64,000 nucleotides of DNA. Source: CAYJBH01 sp964370765. GTDB lineage: Bacteria; Bacillota; Clostridia; Oscillospirales; Ruminococcaceae. How positions within the stretch are numbered: the first letter of the stretch is position 1; each line of letters starts with the position of its first letter. The stretch is taken from assembly GCA_964370765.1 (NCBI GenBank), contig CAYJKW010000004.1, positions 4,031-68,030 on the forward strand. Reading direction: 5' to 3'. This document shows positions 53,806 through 62,780 of this stretch, piece after piece. The notes under the pieces are model-generated. The model was not told the DNA's origin, did no database searches, and worked only from the letters and a program-made list of their open reading frames with translations. Position numbers and translations under genes: made by a program.

Positions 53806-55302
53806 ATGAATAAAATTGTCACTACTGATTACAGTCCGCTCGTTACCTCAGCCGAGATGAAAAGACTTGACACCAATACCATTGAGTACAAAGGTATATC
53901 ATCAGCTGAATTAATGCTTGATGCTTCTAGGGCATTATTCACTGTAATTAAAAAAATGCAGTTAGCTAATAAAAATATATTAATACTCTGTGGCGGCGGT
54001 AACAACGGCGGTGACGGGTATGCACTCGCCACTCTCTTAGCCAGCAGCTATAATGACACTTATCTTGTTAATCTATCAAACAAGGTAGCTTCTAATGATG
54101 CAATTTACTACCGTAACCTTGCTGTGGCTAATCCATTAATCAAGGAGATTTGTGTAGATCAAATCCCCGATATTATCGAAAGCTGCTCGTTAGTTGTAGA
54201 TGCCGTTTTCGGTACAGGTTTTAGAGGGAGTTTATCGACTCAAATTACAGACACATTTAGGATTATTGATGATTCAAGCGCTGTAAAGCTGGCAGTAGAT
54301 ATCCCTAGCGGAGTATACTGTGACACAGCCGAGGTTGCACCGGGGGCATTTAAGGCAGATATCACCGTAACATTTGAATTTTTAAAGCCAGGACTTGTAT
54401 CATATCCTGCAAGGGATTATTGTGGCAACTTAAAGGTTGTAGACATAGGTTTTCCTCTAAGTATTAAGAATGATGTTCGGTTCGATGCAATTCAGCTTAA
54501 TAGCAGGCAAGTAGCGTCTTACAATAATCGATATTCTAAAAACACTAACAAAGGCAATTACGGTAAAATTCTATCGGTATGTGGTAGCAAAGGCATGAGT
54601 GGTGCCGCATATCTTTCGGCAATGGGTGCTTTGCGTAGTGGGATAGGCTTGTTTTATTTAGCTTGTGAGGAACAATGTCTTCTTCCCCTGCAGCTAAAGT
54701 TAACAGAGCCGATATTTCTGCCCTATAAAGAAAACATAGATGAGATTGGCGAACTATCAAGGTATGACTGTATTTTGCATGGTTGTGGTAGCACCACTCA
54801 ACGACCGGAGATCACCGAATATCTACTAAAAAAATGTCGTAATACTATTATATTGGATGCAGATGCACTAAATAACATCGCTAAGCATCCAGAACTATTA
54901 AGCTATTTAAGCTGTACCGCTATACTAACACCGCATCCGGGAGAGATGGCAAGACTTACCGGCTACACGATTGCCGAGGTTCAGTCTAACAGAATTAGCT
55001 GTGCTATAGAATATGCAGCTAAGACAGGGTGTTTCGTTGTGTTAAAGGGCGCTGCAACAATAATAGCCGAACCAAACGGCAGATATGCCGTTAATCCTAC
55101 CGGTAACCCCGGCTTGGCAAAGGGTGGAAGTGGCGATGTGTTAGCAGGGATGATAGCTGCATACTGCGTAAATGCCACCGATATATTCATGGCAATCTCT
55201 GCCGCAGTATATGAGCACGGTGCGGCAGCCGATAGATGCCTACAACATCGATCAATGCAAAACCTTCTCCCTAGCGATATAGTAAACGAGATTAATAGAT
55301 AA
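53806..55302 (+). CDS. Bifunctional NAD(P)HX epimerase/dehydratase
   Basis: Repairs hydrated NADH and NADPH. The N-terminal YjeF domain has the GGGNNGGDGYALA motif near residue 62 and VDAVFGTGFRG. The C-terminal ribokinase-like dehydratase has TPHPGEMARL and NPTGNPGLAKGGSGDVLAG. At 498 residues this is the fused form found in many bacteria. It starts 3 bases after mnmA. The GGAGGA in the mnmA end lies 18 bases upstream, farther than usual. A terminator follows. Confidence 0.92.
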   Translation: MNKIVTTDYSPLVTSAEMKRLDTNTIEYKGISSAELMLDASRALFTVIKKMQLANKNILILCGGGNNGGDGYALATLLASSYNDTYLVNLSNKVASNDAIYYRNLAVANPLIKEICVDQIPDIIESCSLVVDAVFGTGFRGSLSTQITDTFRIIDDSSAVKLAVDIPSGVYCDTAEVAPGAFKADITVTFEFLKPGLVSYPARDYCGNLKVVDIGFPLSIKNDVRFDAIQLNSRQVASYNNRYSKNTNKGNYGKILSVCGSKGMSGAAYLSAMGALRSGIGLFYLACEEQCLLPLQLKLTEPIFLPYKENIDEIGELSRYDCILHGCGSTTQRPEITEYLLKKCRNTIILDADALNNIAKHPELLSYLSCTAILTPHPGEMARLTGYTIAEVQSNRISCAIEYAAKTGCFVVLKGAATIIAEPNGRYAVNPTGNPGLAKGGSGDVLAGMIAAYCVNATDIFMAISAAVYEHGAAADRCLQHRSMQNLLPSDIVNEINR

Positions 55303-55306
55303 ATAT

Positions 55307-55342
55307 CATGGTGCAATATGATAGTATTGCACCATGTTTTTG
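55307..55342 (+). terminator. Terminator of the NifS-NifU-MnmA-Nnr run
   Basis: CATGGTGCAATA (55307-55318) and TATTGCACCATG (55325-55336) form a perfect 12-bp stem with a 6-base loop, followed by TTTTTG. It lies 4 bases after the stop codon. Confidence 0.92.
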
Positions 55343-55426
55343 ATTTATCAAAATTTTTTATATTAAAGGTAATAGCATTATAAAAATAACATATAATATA
55401 GTATTAGCAAGTTTTGGAGACATACT

Positions 55427-55906
55427 ATGTTAGATTATATCAAAAAGAATTGGCTTGGCCTGCTTGGCTTTATAGTAGCTATAGAGGCTATTGGGGCAAT
55501 ATCCGGTTTTTTCTCCCAAGGATCACCAGAGATATATACAAATCTTATAAAGCCTCCTTTTTCACCACCATCGGTGCTATTCGGAATTGTATGGCCTATA
55601 CTATATGCACTTTTAGGAATCTCTCTTTACAGAATATATAAAACAGCTGCAACCGATAAACGTAAGATGGCACTTGTAATTTTCTTTATACAACTTGCAG
55701 TAAACGTTATATGGCCTTTAACCTTTTTCAGTTTTCAAAATTATATAGTAGCCGCTGTTGTTTTATTAATTCTTGATGCGCTTGCTGTTATTATGTATCA
55801 AAAATTTTTAGCAATAGACAAGCTATCCAGCCAACTTATTATCCCCTATCTTGCGTGGATAATATTTGCAACATATCTTAACATCGGTATTGTAATACTA
55901 AATTAA
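55427..55906 (+). CDS. tspO: TspO/MBR-family membrane protein
   Basis: A 159-residue five-helix membrane protein. The TspO hallmarks are KPPFSPPSVLFGIVWPILYAL near residue 43, QLAVNVIWPLTFF near 89, and YLAWIIFATYLN at the C-terminus. The family binds tetrapyrroles and may act in their oxidation or in stress. It is flanked by terminators, so it is probably monocistronic. A GGAG site precedes the ATG. Confidence 0.92.
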   Translation: MLDYIKKNWLGLLGFIVAIEAIGAISGFFSQGSPEIYTNLIKPPFSPPSVLFGIVWPILYALLGISLYRIYKTAATDKRKMALVIFFIQLAVNVIWPLTFFSFQNYIVAAVVLLILDALAVIMYQKFLAIDKLSSQLIIPYLAWIIFATYLNIGIVILN

Positions 55907-55912
55907 ACTATC

Positions 55913-55943
55913 AAAGGGCTGTGGTGAAAAATCACAGCCCTTT
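55913..55943. terminator. Bidirectional terminator between tspO and the PBP gene
   Basis: AAAGGGCTGTG (55913-55923) and CACAGCCCTTT (55933-55943) are perfect 11-bp arms with a 9-base loop. It lies in the 44-base gap between the convergent genes. Confidence 0.9.
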
Positions 55944-55950
55944 ATATGCA

Positions 55951-57603
55951 CTATTGCTCTATTAAATCTTCATCATAAAATCTTAAAGAGTTGCATAGCT
56001 GTGAAAAAATCTCACCCATTTCTTCACCAAGAGAGTCGCTACCCTCTTGCATAATGGCAATAGTGTATTTGGGGTCATCTGCCGGATAATACCCCACAAA
56101 CCAAGCAACTGTTTCATCCACCTTTTCTTCTGGATTTTCCGGTGTAAAATCAAGTAGCTCGTGTGGAATATATCTTCCTGTTTGGGCAGTACCGGATTTT
56201 CCTGCGGCTGTACCAACAACCGGTTGCGCTTCGTCCGCAGTTCCCACAGTTACAACCGCCTCAAGCATTGTGCCTACCTGTTGGGCTGTATATGGTGATA
56301 TTACCTGTCGTATTACCGGCGAATAGAAGCTTTCATCTACCCTGTCGGTAAGCTGATTGTAAACCCCCTCGACAATTGTCGGCGATATATATACACCATC
56401 ATTTGCAAAAATATTTAGCGCAGCTGTCATCTGTATTGGGCTTGCCATAACAAGTCCTTGACCAAAACTAAAACTTGCACGTTCACCAAAATCTTCAAGT
56501 TGTTCTATGGTCGGCATCACTCCAGCCTCACTAACCACGAAGTCATCTGATGTTACCACACTTCCAAGCCCCACCATCTTTCCAATCTCATATAGTATTT
56601 GTGGAGATAGGGTTAACCCCATCTCAATAAAATATCCATTACATGACTCAGCTATCGCCGTTTCTAAATCAACCTGCCCATGTGCGCGTCCGCCATAGCA
56701 GCTGTAGCTATGTCCGTTTACATCTATACTTCCATCGCATTCATATTCTGCAGCTATATTGTGTTTACCCTCTATCAATACAGCTGCAATGATAGGCTTT
56801 ATTATTGATCCGATATTATATGCTGTTGCAGTACGATTAATAAATGCGCCATCATTCTCTTCAATATTTGTTATTATATCGTTAGGATAAAGCATAGGCG
56901 TACTTACAGCTGCTTTTATTCTTCCTGTCTTGCTCTCCATAACCACGATTGCACCTTTTGGAAGATATTGCTCAGCTATCCCCTCACCGATGCGTTGTAT
57001 TGTTTTATCAATTGTTAATATTATCCCCTCCCCTGTGCCATATATATAATCCACCTCCGGTTCGGTACTCATCATTATCGATCCGAGTGCATCTTTTTCG
57101 TATATAATATCTTTGATTACTCCACCCCTTTCAAGCAGGTCGTTATAGGCTTTTTCTATGCCCTGTGCGCCTGATGCAGTATTGTCGAGATACCCGATTA
57201 TATTTGGCGCAATCTGTAGATCAAGATATCTACTGCTATCGGTAAATTCAAATGGATTTTCAGACAAGAATTCATCAAGCTCTATAAGATAAGGTGTAGT
57301 TTGATCATACAACTCATATGCAAGCTGTTTATCCTCATTTGTAAGTCTTCTAAAATACTCGCTATAGGCATCCTCACCGGTTACTGCTAATGCATATATC
57401 TTTGACGTTGTGGAGGTTAGCGGCTCTAAGTTGCAGTCGAAAATATCCCCCCTACCAGCAGATAGGCTTAAAACAGCCTCTGACTGCTCAGTGGCAAGTT
57501 TTCGTAGTTCAACATTAGATGAAAGCAAGAAAACCGATACCAACAACACAAAAAATCCGGACATTAATAATATTACTACTGTTATTAACCTACCCTCATT
57601 CAT
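55951..57603 (-). CDS. Class B penicillin-binding protein (transpeptidase)
   Basis: A 550-residue class B PBP with an N-terminal membrane anchor (LITVVILLMSGFFVLLVSVF). The transpeptidase motifs are SxxK as GSIIKP, SxN in ESCNGYF, and KSG in AAGKSGTAQTG. The membrane-proximal linker has AVLSLSAGRGDIFD, a typical PBP dimerisation box. It overlaps sigG by 4 bases, so it is probably made with it, perhaps for spore cortex or engulfment. PASTA repeats are absent. SpoVD-like is possible but not proven. Confidence 0.85.
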   Translation of the reverse strand: MNEGRLITVVILLMSGFFVLLVSVFLLSSNVELRKLATEQSEAVLSLSAGRGDIFDCNLEPLTSTTSKIYALAVTGEDAYSEYFRRLTNEDKQLAYELYDQTTPYLIELDEFLSENPFEFTDSSRYLDLQIAPNIIGYLDNTASGAQGIEKAYNDLLERGGVIKDIIYEKDALGSIMMSTEPEVDYIYGTGEGIILTIDKTIQRIGEGIAEQYLPKGAIVVMESKTGRIKAAVSTPMLYPNDIITNIEENDGAFINRTATAYNIGSIIKPIIAAVLIEGKHNIAAEYECDGSIDVNGHSYSCYGGRAHGQVDLETAIAESCNGYFIEMGLTLSPQILYEIGKMVGLGSVVTSDDFVVSEAGVMPTIEQLEDFGERASFSFGQGLVMASPIQMTAALNIFANDGVYISPTIVEGVYNQLTDRVDESFYSPVIRQVISPYTAQQVGTMLEAVVTVGTADEAQPVVGTAAGKSGTAQTGRYIPHELLDFTPENPEEKVDETVAWFVGYYPADDPKYTIAIMQEGSDSLGEEMGEIFSQLCNSLRFYDEDLIEQ

Positions 57604-58370
57604 AGCTGTCCCTTTATACTATCTATCGTATTTTTTTCTATTCTGCTAACCTGTGCTTGGGAAATTCCTATCTCTCTCGATACCTCTATCTGTGTTTTAC
57701 CAGACAAAAAGCGCAATGCCATTATCTTTTTCTCACGATCCTCAAGGTTCTTTAATGCATCCTTAAAAGCAATGGATGAAATCCAGCTATCCTCGCTTGA
57801 ACTGTCTTTAATCTGATCCATAACAAATAATGCATCGTTGTCCGTACCTGCAATAGGTTCATACAGCGAAACCGGCTCTACCATCGCTTCAAGTGCGCGT
57901 TGAACAGGTAGCTCGCCCACCCCCATTTCGTTTGCTATTTCGGTGTTAGTGGGCTCATGATTTAGTGTTCGGGTCAAGCGTTCCTTAGTAATTAACGCTT
58001 TATAGGCAATATCCTTAACAGATCTTGATACTCGTATAGTGTTATTGTCTCTTAAGTGTCTTTTTATCTCACCCATTATCATCGGTACAGCATAGGTAGA
58101 AAACCTAACGTTGTGTGCACAGTTAAAGTTGTCTATAGCTTTTATAAGTCCAATGCATCCTATCTGAAAAAGGTCATCTGCCTGTTCTTTGCTGTTATGG
58201 AATCGTTGTATTATGCTCAATACAAGCTTTAAATTCCCCTGTATAAGCTCATCCCTTGCAGTCATATCGCCATTCTGATATCGCTTTAGTAGTTCAATCT
58301 TTTCTTTTTCTTTAAGCACCTTTAGCTCTGATGTGTTAATGCCGCTGACCTTCACTCTATGAAAACGCAT
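57600..58370 (-). CDS. sigG: Sporulation sigma factor sigma-G
   Basis: The forespore late sigma factor. The N-terminus VKVSGINTSELKVL matches the VEICGVDTSKLPVL of Bacillus sigma-G, including the region bound by anti-sigma factors. Region 2 has DDLFQIGCIGLIKAIDNF and region 4 has GKTQIEVSREIGISQAQVSRIEK. The start chosen (ATG 58370) has GGGGG 5 bases upstream, two codons after an alternative GTG. A TATACTA at 58420-58414 on the minus strand resembles a sigma-G or sigma-F -10, but no clear -35 is seen. Confidence 0.94.
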   Translation of the reverse strand: MRFHRVKVSGINTSELKVLKEKEKIELLKRYQNGDMTARDELIQGNLKLVLSIIQRFHNSKEQADDLFQIGCIGLIKAIDNFNCAHNVRFSTYAVPMIMGEIKRHLRDNNTIRVSRSVKDIAYKALITKERLTRTLNHEPTNTEIANEMGVGELPVQRALEAMVEPVSLYEPIAGTDNDALFVMDQIKDSSSEDSWISSIAFKDALKNLEDREKKIMALRFLSGKTQIEVSREIGISQAQVSRIEKNTIDSIKGQL

Positions 58371-58450
58371 ATGCACCCCCGGTTAAGTTGTGTTAAGTAC
58401 AGTCAGCCTTTTATAGTATAACCGGATTAGCATTTTTTAAAACACAATAT

Positions 58451-58502
58451 AAAAAAACAACGAAACATCCAAACCCAATCGGTCTAAATATTTCGTTGCT
58501 TT
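58451..58502 (-). terminator. Terminator of the cNMP/DUF2225 gene
   Basis: On the minus strand CAACGAAA (58498-58491) pairs with TTTCGTTG (58465-58458), followed by seven T. The loop is 25 bases. It lies 27 bases after the stop. Confidence 0.75.
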
Positions 58503-58525
58503 TGATAATTTTAGCTTAGTAGCTA

Positions 58526-59710
58526 TTACTCGCCATACTTGATATCATCGAAGCGCTTTCTACACCTATCCTTATAAACACGGTTGCTACTTTCGCTTTT
58601 AAACCCTGCGGATAAGAAATTTAACGCTTGCGCCTTATCGCCTACCCTAATATTAAGCTCGGCTAGTAGCATAAAGAACTGCTGCTCCTCCTCCGGTGTT
58701 TCATATAGCCTTGTTGAATTATAGATATGATTATAACATTCCAATGCCTTTTTGCTGGCATACTCGCTCATTACTGCATCCCCTACATCCTCATACAACC
58801 ATACAAGGTTAAGCCAAATATTTGCCTTTATTGCAATATTATCTGCTAATAAGTCACAGCAGAACAGTGCGGCATAGTAGGCAACAAAAACATCATCAAT
58901 GCTACGCTCTTTTTTATAGATATATTGGATGTTTCCGGCTCCTGCATCAGCTAACCTGTTAGCAATATTTTTTGCCTCATATCCACCGGTATCTGAAAAG
59001 CGCTTTTCGGTATTTGAATATTTGCACTTGGGACAAGAGACTACAGCGTACCACATCGGATCAAAATCCTGATATAAAACTCTTAAATCCATGTTTGTTT
59101 TAACGGTGCGCAGAAGTGACATTAACACCTTTTTTTCACTAAACTTGGTACTACATACCGGGCAGTTATAGTCAGTAGCATAAAGAAATTTTGCATCGTT
59201 AACTATCTTTATACTGTCTTTATAAAGCGAGTGTTGCGAAGGTATTCCAAAGGCTGATTTAGCACAATCAAGCCTTTGCTGTAGATCTTGATCCTCGCCC
59301 TCGCTAATATTATTAGCTTGTTGTACTGGCGGCAAGGTGATCTCATCGATTCCCTTTTCCTCAGCTTCCTGCAGTTTTTCCACAACACCCAATATATTTT
59401 TTATAGCATAAATAGCCTGATCCGGGCAAAGTTTTACATAATCATTAAGCTTATCACTGCTTACCTTTATGTAGCTTGTATCTTTAGCAGTTATTGCTGA
59501 GTTGCTATAACATCCACCACGCAAAACCTCCTCAAGCCCAATTGTTGAGGGCGCGCTAACAACCTCGCTAGTATCACTAAGTAATATGCTTCCACTGACA
59601 ATAGCATACAATGCATCTGCCTGATCACCTTTATTAAATATGAGCTGCTTAGCAGGAACTTTTACTATTTTGTGCTTGACTGCCAGTGCCAAAAATTCAT
59701 TATTTTTCAT
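58526..59710 (-). CDS. Cyclic-nucleotide-binding-like/DUF2225 protein
   Basis: A 394-residue protein. Residues 10-105 look like a cyclic-nucleotide-binding jelly roll (IFNKGDQADALYAIVSGSILL). Residues about 175-300 resemble DUF2225, with a probable zinc site in YNCPVCSTKF and VVSCPKCKYSNTE. The rest is helical, TPR-like (IWLNLVWLYEDVGDAVMSEYA, then LLAELNIRVGDKAQALNFL). Function unknown; it may sense a small ligand and bind a partner. It is monocistronic, separated by a terminator from sigG. Confidence 0.65.
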   Translation of the reverse strand: MKNNEFLALAVKHKIVKVPAKQLIFNKGDQADALYAIVSGSILLSDTSEVVSAPSTIGLEEVLRGGCYSNSAITAKDTSYIKVSSDKLNDYVKLCPDQAIYAIKNILGVVEKLQEAEEKGIDEITLPPVQQANNISEGEDQDLQQRLDCAKSAFGIPSQHSLYKDSIKIVNDAKFLYATDYNCPVCSTKFSEKKVLMSLLRTVKTNMDLRVLYQDFDPMWYAVVSCPKCKYSNTEKRFSDTGGYEAKNIANRLADAGAGNIQYIYKKERSIDDVFVAYYAALFCCDLLADNIAIKANIWLNLVWLYEDVGDAVMSEYASKKALECYNHIYNSTRLYETPEEEQQFFMLLAELNIRVGDKAQALNFLSAGFKSESSNRVYKDRCRKRFDDIKYGE

Positions 59711-59753
59711 AAAGTTATCTCCTAATTAGGTTTTTTATTATTTTCTATTGTAT

Positions 59754-59781
59754 TTGCAATAAAAATTTGGTATGCTATAAA
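59754..59781 (+). promoter_or_regulatory. Promoter of the CheV gene
   Basis: TTGCAA (59754-59759) and TATAAA (59776-59781) are 16 bases apart, upstream of ATG 59809. Confidence 0.45.
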
Positions 59782-59808
59782 CATAAGGATAATGTCGGAG
59801 CGATAATT

Positions 59809-60732
59809 ATGTCTGGAATGGAAATAAAACAAAATATATTACTTGAAAGCGGCACAAATGAGATAGAGTTAATGGAATTTACTATCGGCAAAAATGTGTT
59901 TGGAATTAATGTAGCAAAGGTGACCGAGATCATGATGGCTGCTCCTGTAAAGGTAATGCCACATTCCCACCCTGCCATTGAGGGAGTATATAAACCACGT
60001 GAGCTTGTACTTACAGTGCTAAACCTTCCAGAGTATCTAGGCCTTGCAGATCACGGTGTAACTAACGAACGAGATCTGTTTATTGTTACAAATTTTAATA
60101 AGCTACACATTGCGTTTAGGGTCAATGAAGTTGTCGGTATTGACAGAGTCTCTTGGGGGTCAATTCAAAAACCTGATAAAACAATCTATGGTCAAGACGA
60201 TGGTGTTGCTACCGGACTTGTTGAGTTTGAAGGAAGGCTAATTACAATATTAGACTTTGAGAAGATTGTTGCAGATATCGCTCCAAACACATCAATTCAG
60301 GTTTCGGATATCGACACTCTTGGTACAAGAGAGTTAAATGAGTTACCACTTGTAGTAGCCGAAGACTCTATACTACTATCCAAGATGATTTCTGATTCAC
60401 TTAACAAGGCAGGATTTAGAAATATCACTAAATTTGATAACGGAAAAAGTTGTTGGGATTACCTTGAGGGTCTTTCTGGTGAAGAAAATATTAACGAGCT
60501 TGTTGCCTGTGTTATCACCGATATCGAGATGCCAGCAATGGATGGTCATCGCCTAACAAAAAGTATAAAAACTCATCCAACATTAAATAAATTGCCGGTA
60601 ATAATATTCTCCTCACTAATTACCGAGGAGATGTACAGAAAAGGTCTTGAGATCGGAGCTGATGAGCAGCTATCAAAACCAGAGATTGCAGGACTTGTAA
60701 ATGCAATTGATAAGGTAATCAACAAAAATTAG
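59809..60732 (+). CDS. cheV: CheV-type chemotaxis coupling protein
   Basis: A CheW-like domain (about residues 10-160, FTIGKNVFGINVAKVTEIM, GVYKPRELVLTVLNLPEYL) is followed by a receiver domain from about 180. The receiver has the acidic pair in VVAEDS, the phosphoacceptor in ITDIEMPAMDG, and the Lys in LSKPE. CheV links chemoreceptors to CheA and adapts by phosphorylation. The chosen ATG has GGAG 8 bases upstream and gives 307 residues. It suggests motility genes elsewhere in the genome. Confidence 0.9.
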   Translation: MSGMEIKQNILLESGTNEIELMEFTIGKNVFGINVAKVTEIMMAAPVKVMPHSHPAIEGVYKPRELVLTVLNLPEYLGLADHGVTNERDLFIVTNFNKLHIAFRVNEVVGIDRVSWGSIQKPDKTIYGQDDGVATGLVEFEGRLITILDFEKIVADIAPNTSIQVSDIDTLGTRELNELPLVVAEDSILLSKMISDSLNKAGFRNITKFDNGKSCWDYLEGLSGEENINELVACVITDIEMPAMDGHRLTKSIKTHPTLNKLPVIIFSSLITEEMYRKGLEIGADEQLSKPEIAGLVNAIDKVINKN

Positions 60733-60737
60733 TTTAC

Positions 60738-60790
60738 AAAATCCGAGTAGCTACGTTGTTAAGGGTAACAGTGGCGACTCGGATTTTTTG
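60738..60790 (+). terminator. Terminator of the CheV gene
   Basis: AAAATCCGAGT (60738-60748) pairs with ACTCGGATTTT (60777-60787), followed by TTG. The loop holds a second small stem (TGTTA/TAACA). Confidence 0.85.
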
Positions 60791-60816
60791 TTCGAAAATT
60801 ATATCTATTTTATATT

Positions 60817-61896
60817 TTAGTAGTGCCTTTTGTGTGGGGTAACAATATATTTGGTACCTTTTTGACGTCGAATCTTGCTATAGTTCACCGGTGTTGGACG
60901 TACAACTTTTGGCGACGAATATTGAGGCACTGCATCGGCACGTCTATGATGATATACCGAATTAGATTCTGACCCCTGTATATGCATATGCTGATCATCC
61001 ATATCTACTGATAGGGTAACACCACCGTTAACATCGCTTATATACGAAGCTGACTGTGGCTGTTGCCAACCAACAGGTGTTGTAGGGCGCTCCATGGGCT
61101 GCCAGTAGGTTGGATTTTGATCTACTGTCGGTTGTGGTATCTGTGCCGAAATCCAGCCACCATTTGTTTGGTAGTCTTGCTGCACAGGGGCATTATTTGT
61201 GTTGCTGTAGTAGCCTGAACTTTGAGCTGTCTCGTCCGGCCTACTCCCTGCATTTAATGCAAATTCAACTGTTTCAGTAACTGATTTAAGCTGCTTTTCT
61301 AGGGAAACTATTGTATCTTTAATGGAGCTTAGCTCCGGCATATTTAGGGTAGGTTCAGGCTTGGGCGATTGTTTGACTGCCTCGGTCATTATCTTTGAGG
61401 CAGCTCTTTGTGCGGTAACAATAATATCATCAGCACATTTCGAGGATTCTTTCGCATCGGAAAGCCTGTTTTCTAATGTTGTTATTTGTTTTTTAAGTGT
61501 TGCAATTTCTGATAACGAAAGATTATGTTCCTGCTCACGTGAAAATAGTTTTGCTTTAAATTCCTCTACAAGCCTTGTTTGTTCGGCTAAATCCATCTGA
61601 AGCTGATCAATCTCGCGTGAGTTTTGAATATGATCTCCCCGCTTTTCTTCCAGTTGATCAACAAGTAATCTTGTCTTATCAAGTAAAGCTTCATTTTCAT
61701 CCTGCAGCTCTGTAAGCTTCGCTTCCATATCTGAGATCGTATTATTTAACTGTTTATTTCGTACTGCATTGTTGCTCATCATCTGATCAATAAACGCAAG
61801 TACTTCATCACGAGCAAAACCAAAAAGGGTCGTTCTAAAACCCTTTTCGGTATTAAGCAGATCTAAGCTATTATCTGTTTGTGCAAAAACTTCCAC
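60817..61896 (-). CDS. DivIVA-domain coiled-coil protein
   Basis: A 359-residue protein. The N-terminal DivIVA-like segment FRTTLFGFARDEVLAFIDQM is near residue 21. A long coiled coil follows to about residue 165 (KQLNNTISDMEAKLTELQDE and onward), then a Gln/Pro/Ser-rich low-complexity region and a basic tail (RRQKGTKYIVTPHKRHY). DivIVA proteins mark curved membrane and poles and recruit division or sporulation factors. It lies near ftsZ on the same strand, with uridine phosphorylase between them. Confidence 0.82.
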   Translation of the reverse strand: MEVFAQTDNSLDLLNTEKGFRTTLFGFARDEVLAFIDQMMSNNAVRNKQLNNTISDMEAKLTELQDENEALLDKTRLLVDQLEEKRGDHIQNSREIDQLQMDLAEQTRLVEEFKAKLFSREQEHNLSLSEIATLKKQITTLENRLSDAKESSKCADDIIVTAQRAASKIMTEAVKQSPKPEPTLNMPELSSIKDTIVSLEKQLKSVTETVEFALNAGSRPDETAQSSGYYSNTNNAPVQQDYQTNGGWISAQIPQPTVDQNPTYWQPMERPTTPVGWQQPQSASYISDVNGGVTLSVDMDDQHMHIQGSESNSVYHHRRADAVPQYSSPKVVRPTPVNYSKIRRQKGTKYIVTPHKRHY

Positions 61897-61962
61897 TTAT
61901 ACTCCTGACACTCTCTATAATCTATAGTATATCATACCAACAAATAAAAAACAATAATAAAT

Positions 61963-62721
61963 TCAATTCATAATCAACAATTTTATTGCATCAATCGCTA
62001 CTTTTATTGCTGATTCGGTATTATGGACCTCATGGTCAATTAATCCTGCATTATGGCGTTCTTGATTCCATACACAGCAAAAAACCGATGCTGCTCGCAA
62101 CCCCAATGTAGCTGCCACAGTGTATAGTGTCGAGGACTCCATCTCAGAAGCCAAACAGCCTGCTGCTATCCAAGCTTTCCATTTTGCTTTTAGGTCATCT
62201 GATATTGGCATCCTGTCGGGTGAGTGTTGGCCATAAAAGCTGTCCTTACTCTGCACAACCCCAACATGATATGGTAGCGACATCGCTTTAGCGGCATCTC
62301 TAAGGGCACAGGTTAGCTCAAAATTAGATACAGCAGGATATTCTATCGGAAGATACTCCCGGGATGTTCCATCCATCCTTATTGATGCATTACCAATTAT
62401 TATATCCCCTGGTATTACCGATTGCTGCATGCCGCCACAGGTTCCCACCCGAATAAAATTCTCGACTCCAAGCATTGCTAGCTCCTCAATAGCAATTGCA
62501 GCAGATGGCCCGCCTATACCGGTGGAGGTAACAATAATATTCTGCCCACACAAGCTACCAATATAGCTATTATATTCTCTTTTATGTGTGAGCTGCCTCG
62601 GATTTTCGAGAAATGCCGCAATCTTCTCTACCCTATCCGGGTCGCCCGGAACTATGGCATATTTTGCATCTAAAATGTCAGCTTTGCAAAGATTAATATG
62701 ATACATTCTATCGGTATTCAT
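61963..62721 (-). CDS. udp: Uridine phosphorylase
   Basis: Splits uridine into uracil and ribose-1-phosphate. The 252-residue reading begins MNTDRMYHINLCKADI. It has VPGDPDRVEKI near residue 27, TGIGGPSAAIAIEEL, and the specificity block DSFYGQHSPDR. The purine/uridine active-site acid is in EMESSTLYT. The start is ATG 62721 with AGGAGG 7 bases upstream; the longer reading has no site. A hairpin with a T-run lies just ahead of this AGGAGG, between it and ftsZ. Confidence 0.92.
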   Translation of the reverse strand: MNTDRMYHINLCKADILDAKYAIVPGDPDRVEKIAAFLENPRQLTHKREYNSYIGSLCGQNIIVTSTGIGGPSAAIAIEELAMLGVENFIRVGTCGGMQQSVIPGDIIIGNASIRMDGTSREYLPIEYPAVSNFELTCALRDAAKAMSLPYHVGVVQSKDSFYGQHSPDRMPISDDLKAKWKAWIAAGCLASEMESSTLYTVAATLGLRAASVFCCVWNQERHNAGLIDHEVHNTESAIKVAIDAIKLLIMN

Positions 62722-62734
62722 TATTGTTCCTCCT

Positions 62735-62766
62735 AAAAAAGCGACAGACATAGCCCGTCGCTTTTA
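62735..62766 (-). terminator. ftsZ terminator abutting the udp ribosome-binding site
   Basis: On the minus strand AAAAGCGAC (62765-62757) pairs with GTCGCTTTT (62745-62737) and runs into TTTTTT, directly followed by AGGAGG (62734-62729), the site for uridine phosphorylase. It terminates ftsZ, or allows partial read-through into udp. Confidence 0.8.
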
Positions 62767-62780
62767 ATTATTTGGTTTTT

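Noticed and set aside
55951..57603. KSG instead of KTG as a sign of a dead penicillin-binding protein
   Set aside because: KSG is a known functional variant of the third transpeptidase motif, and the SxxK and SxN motifs are intact.
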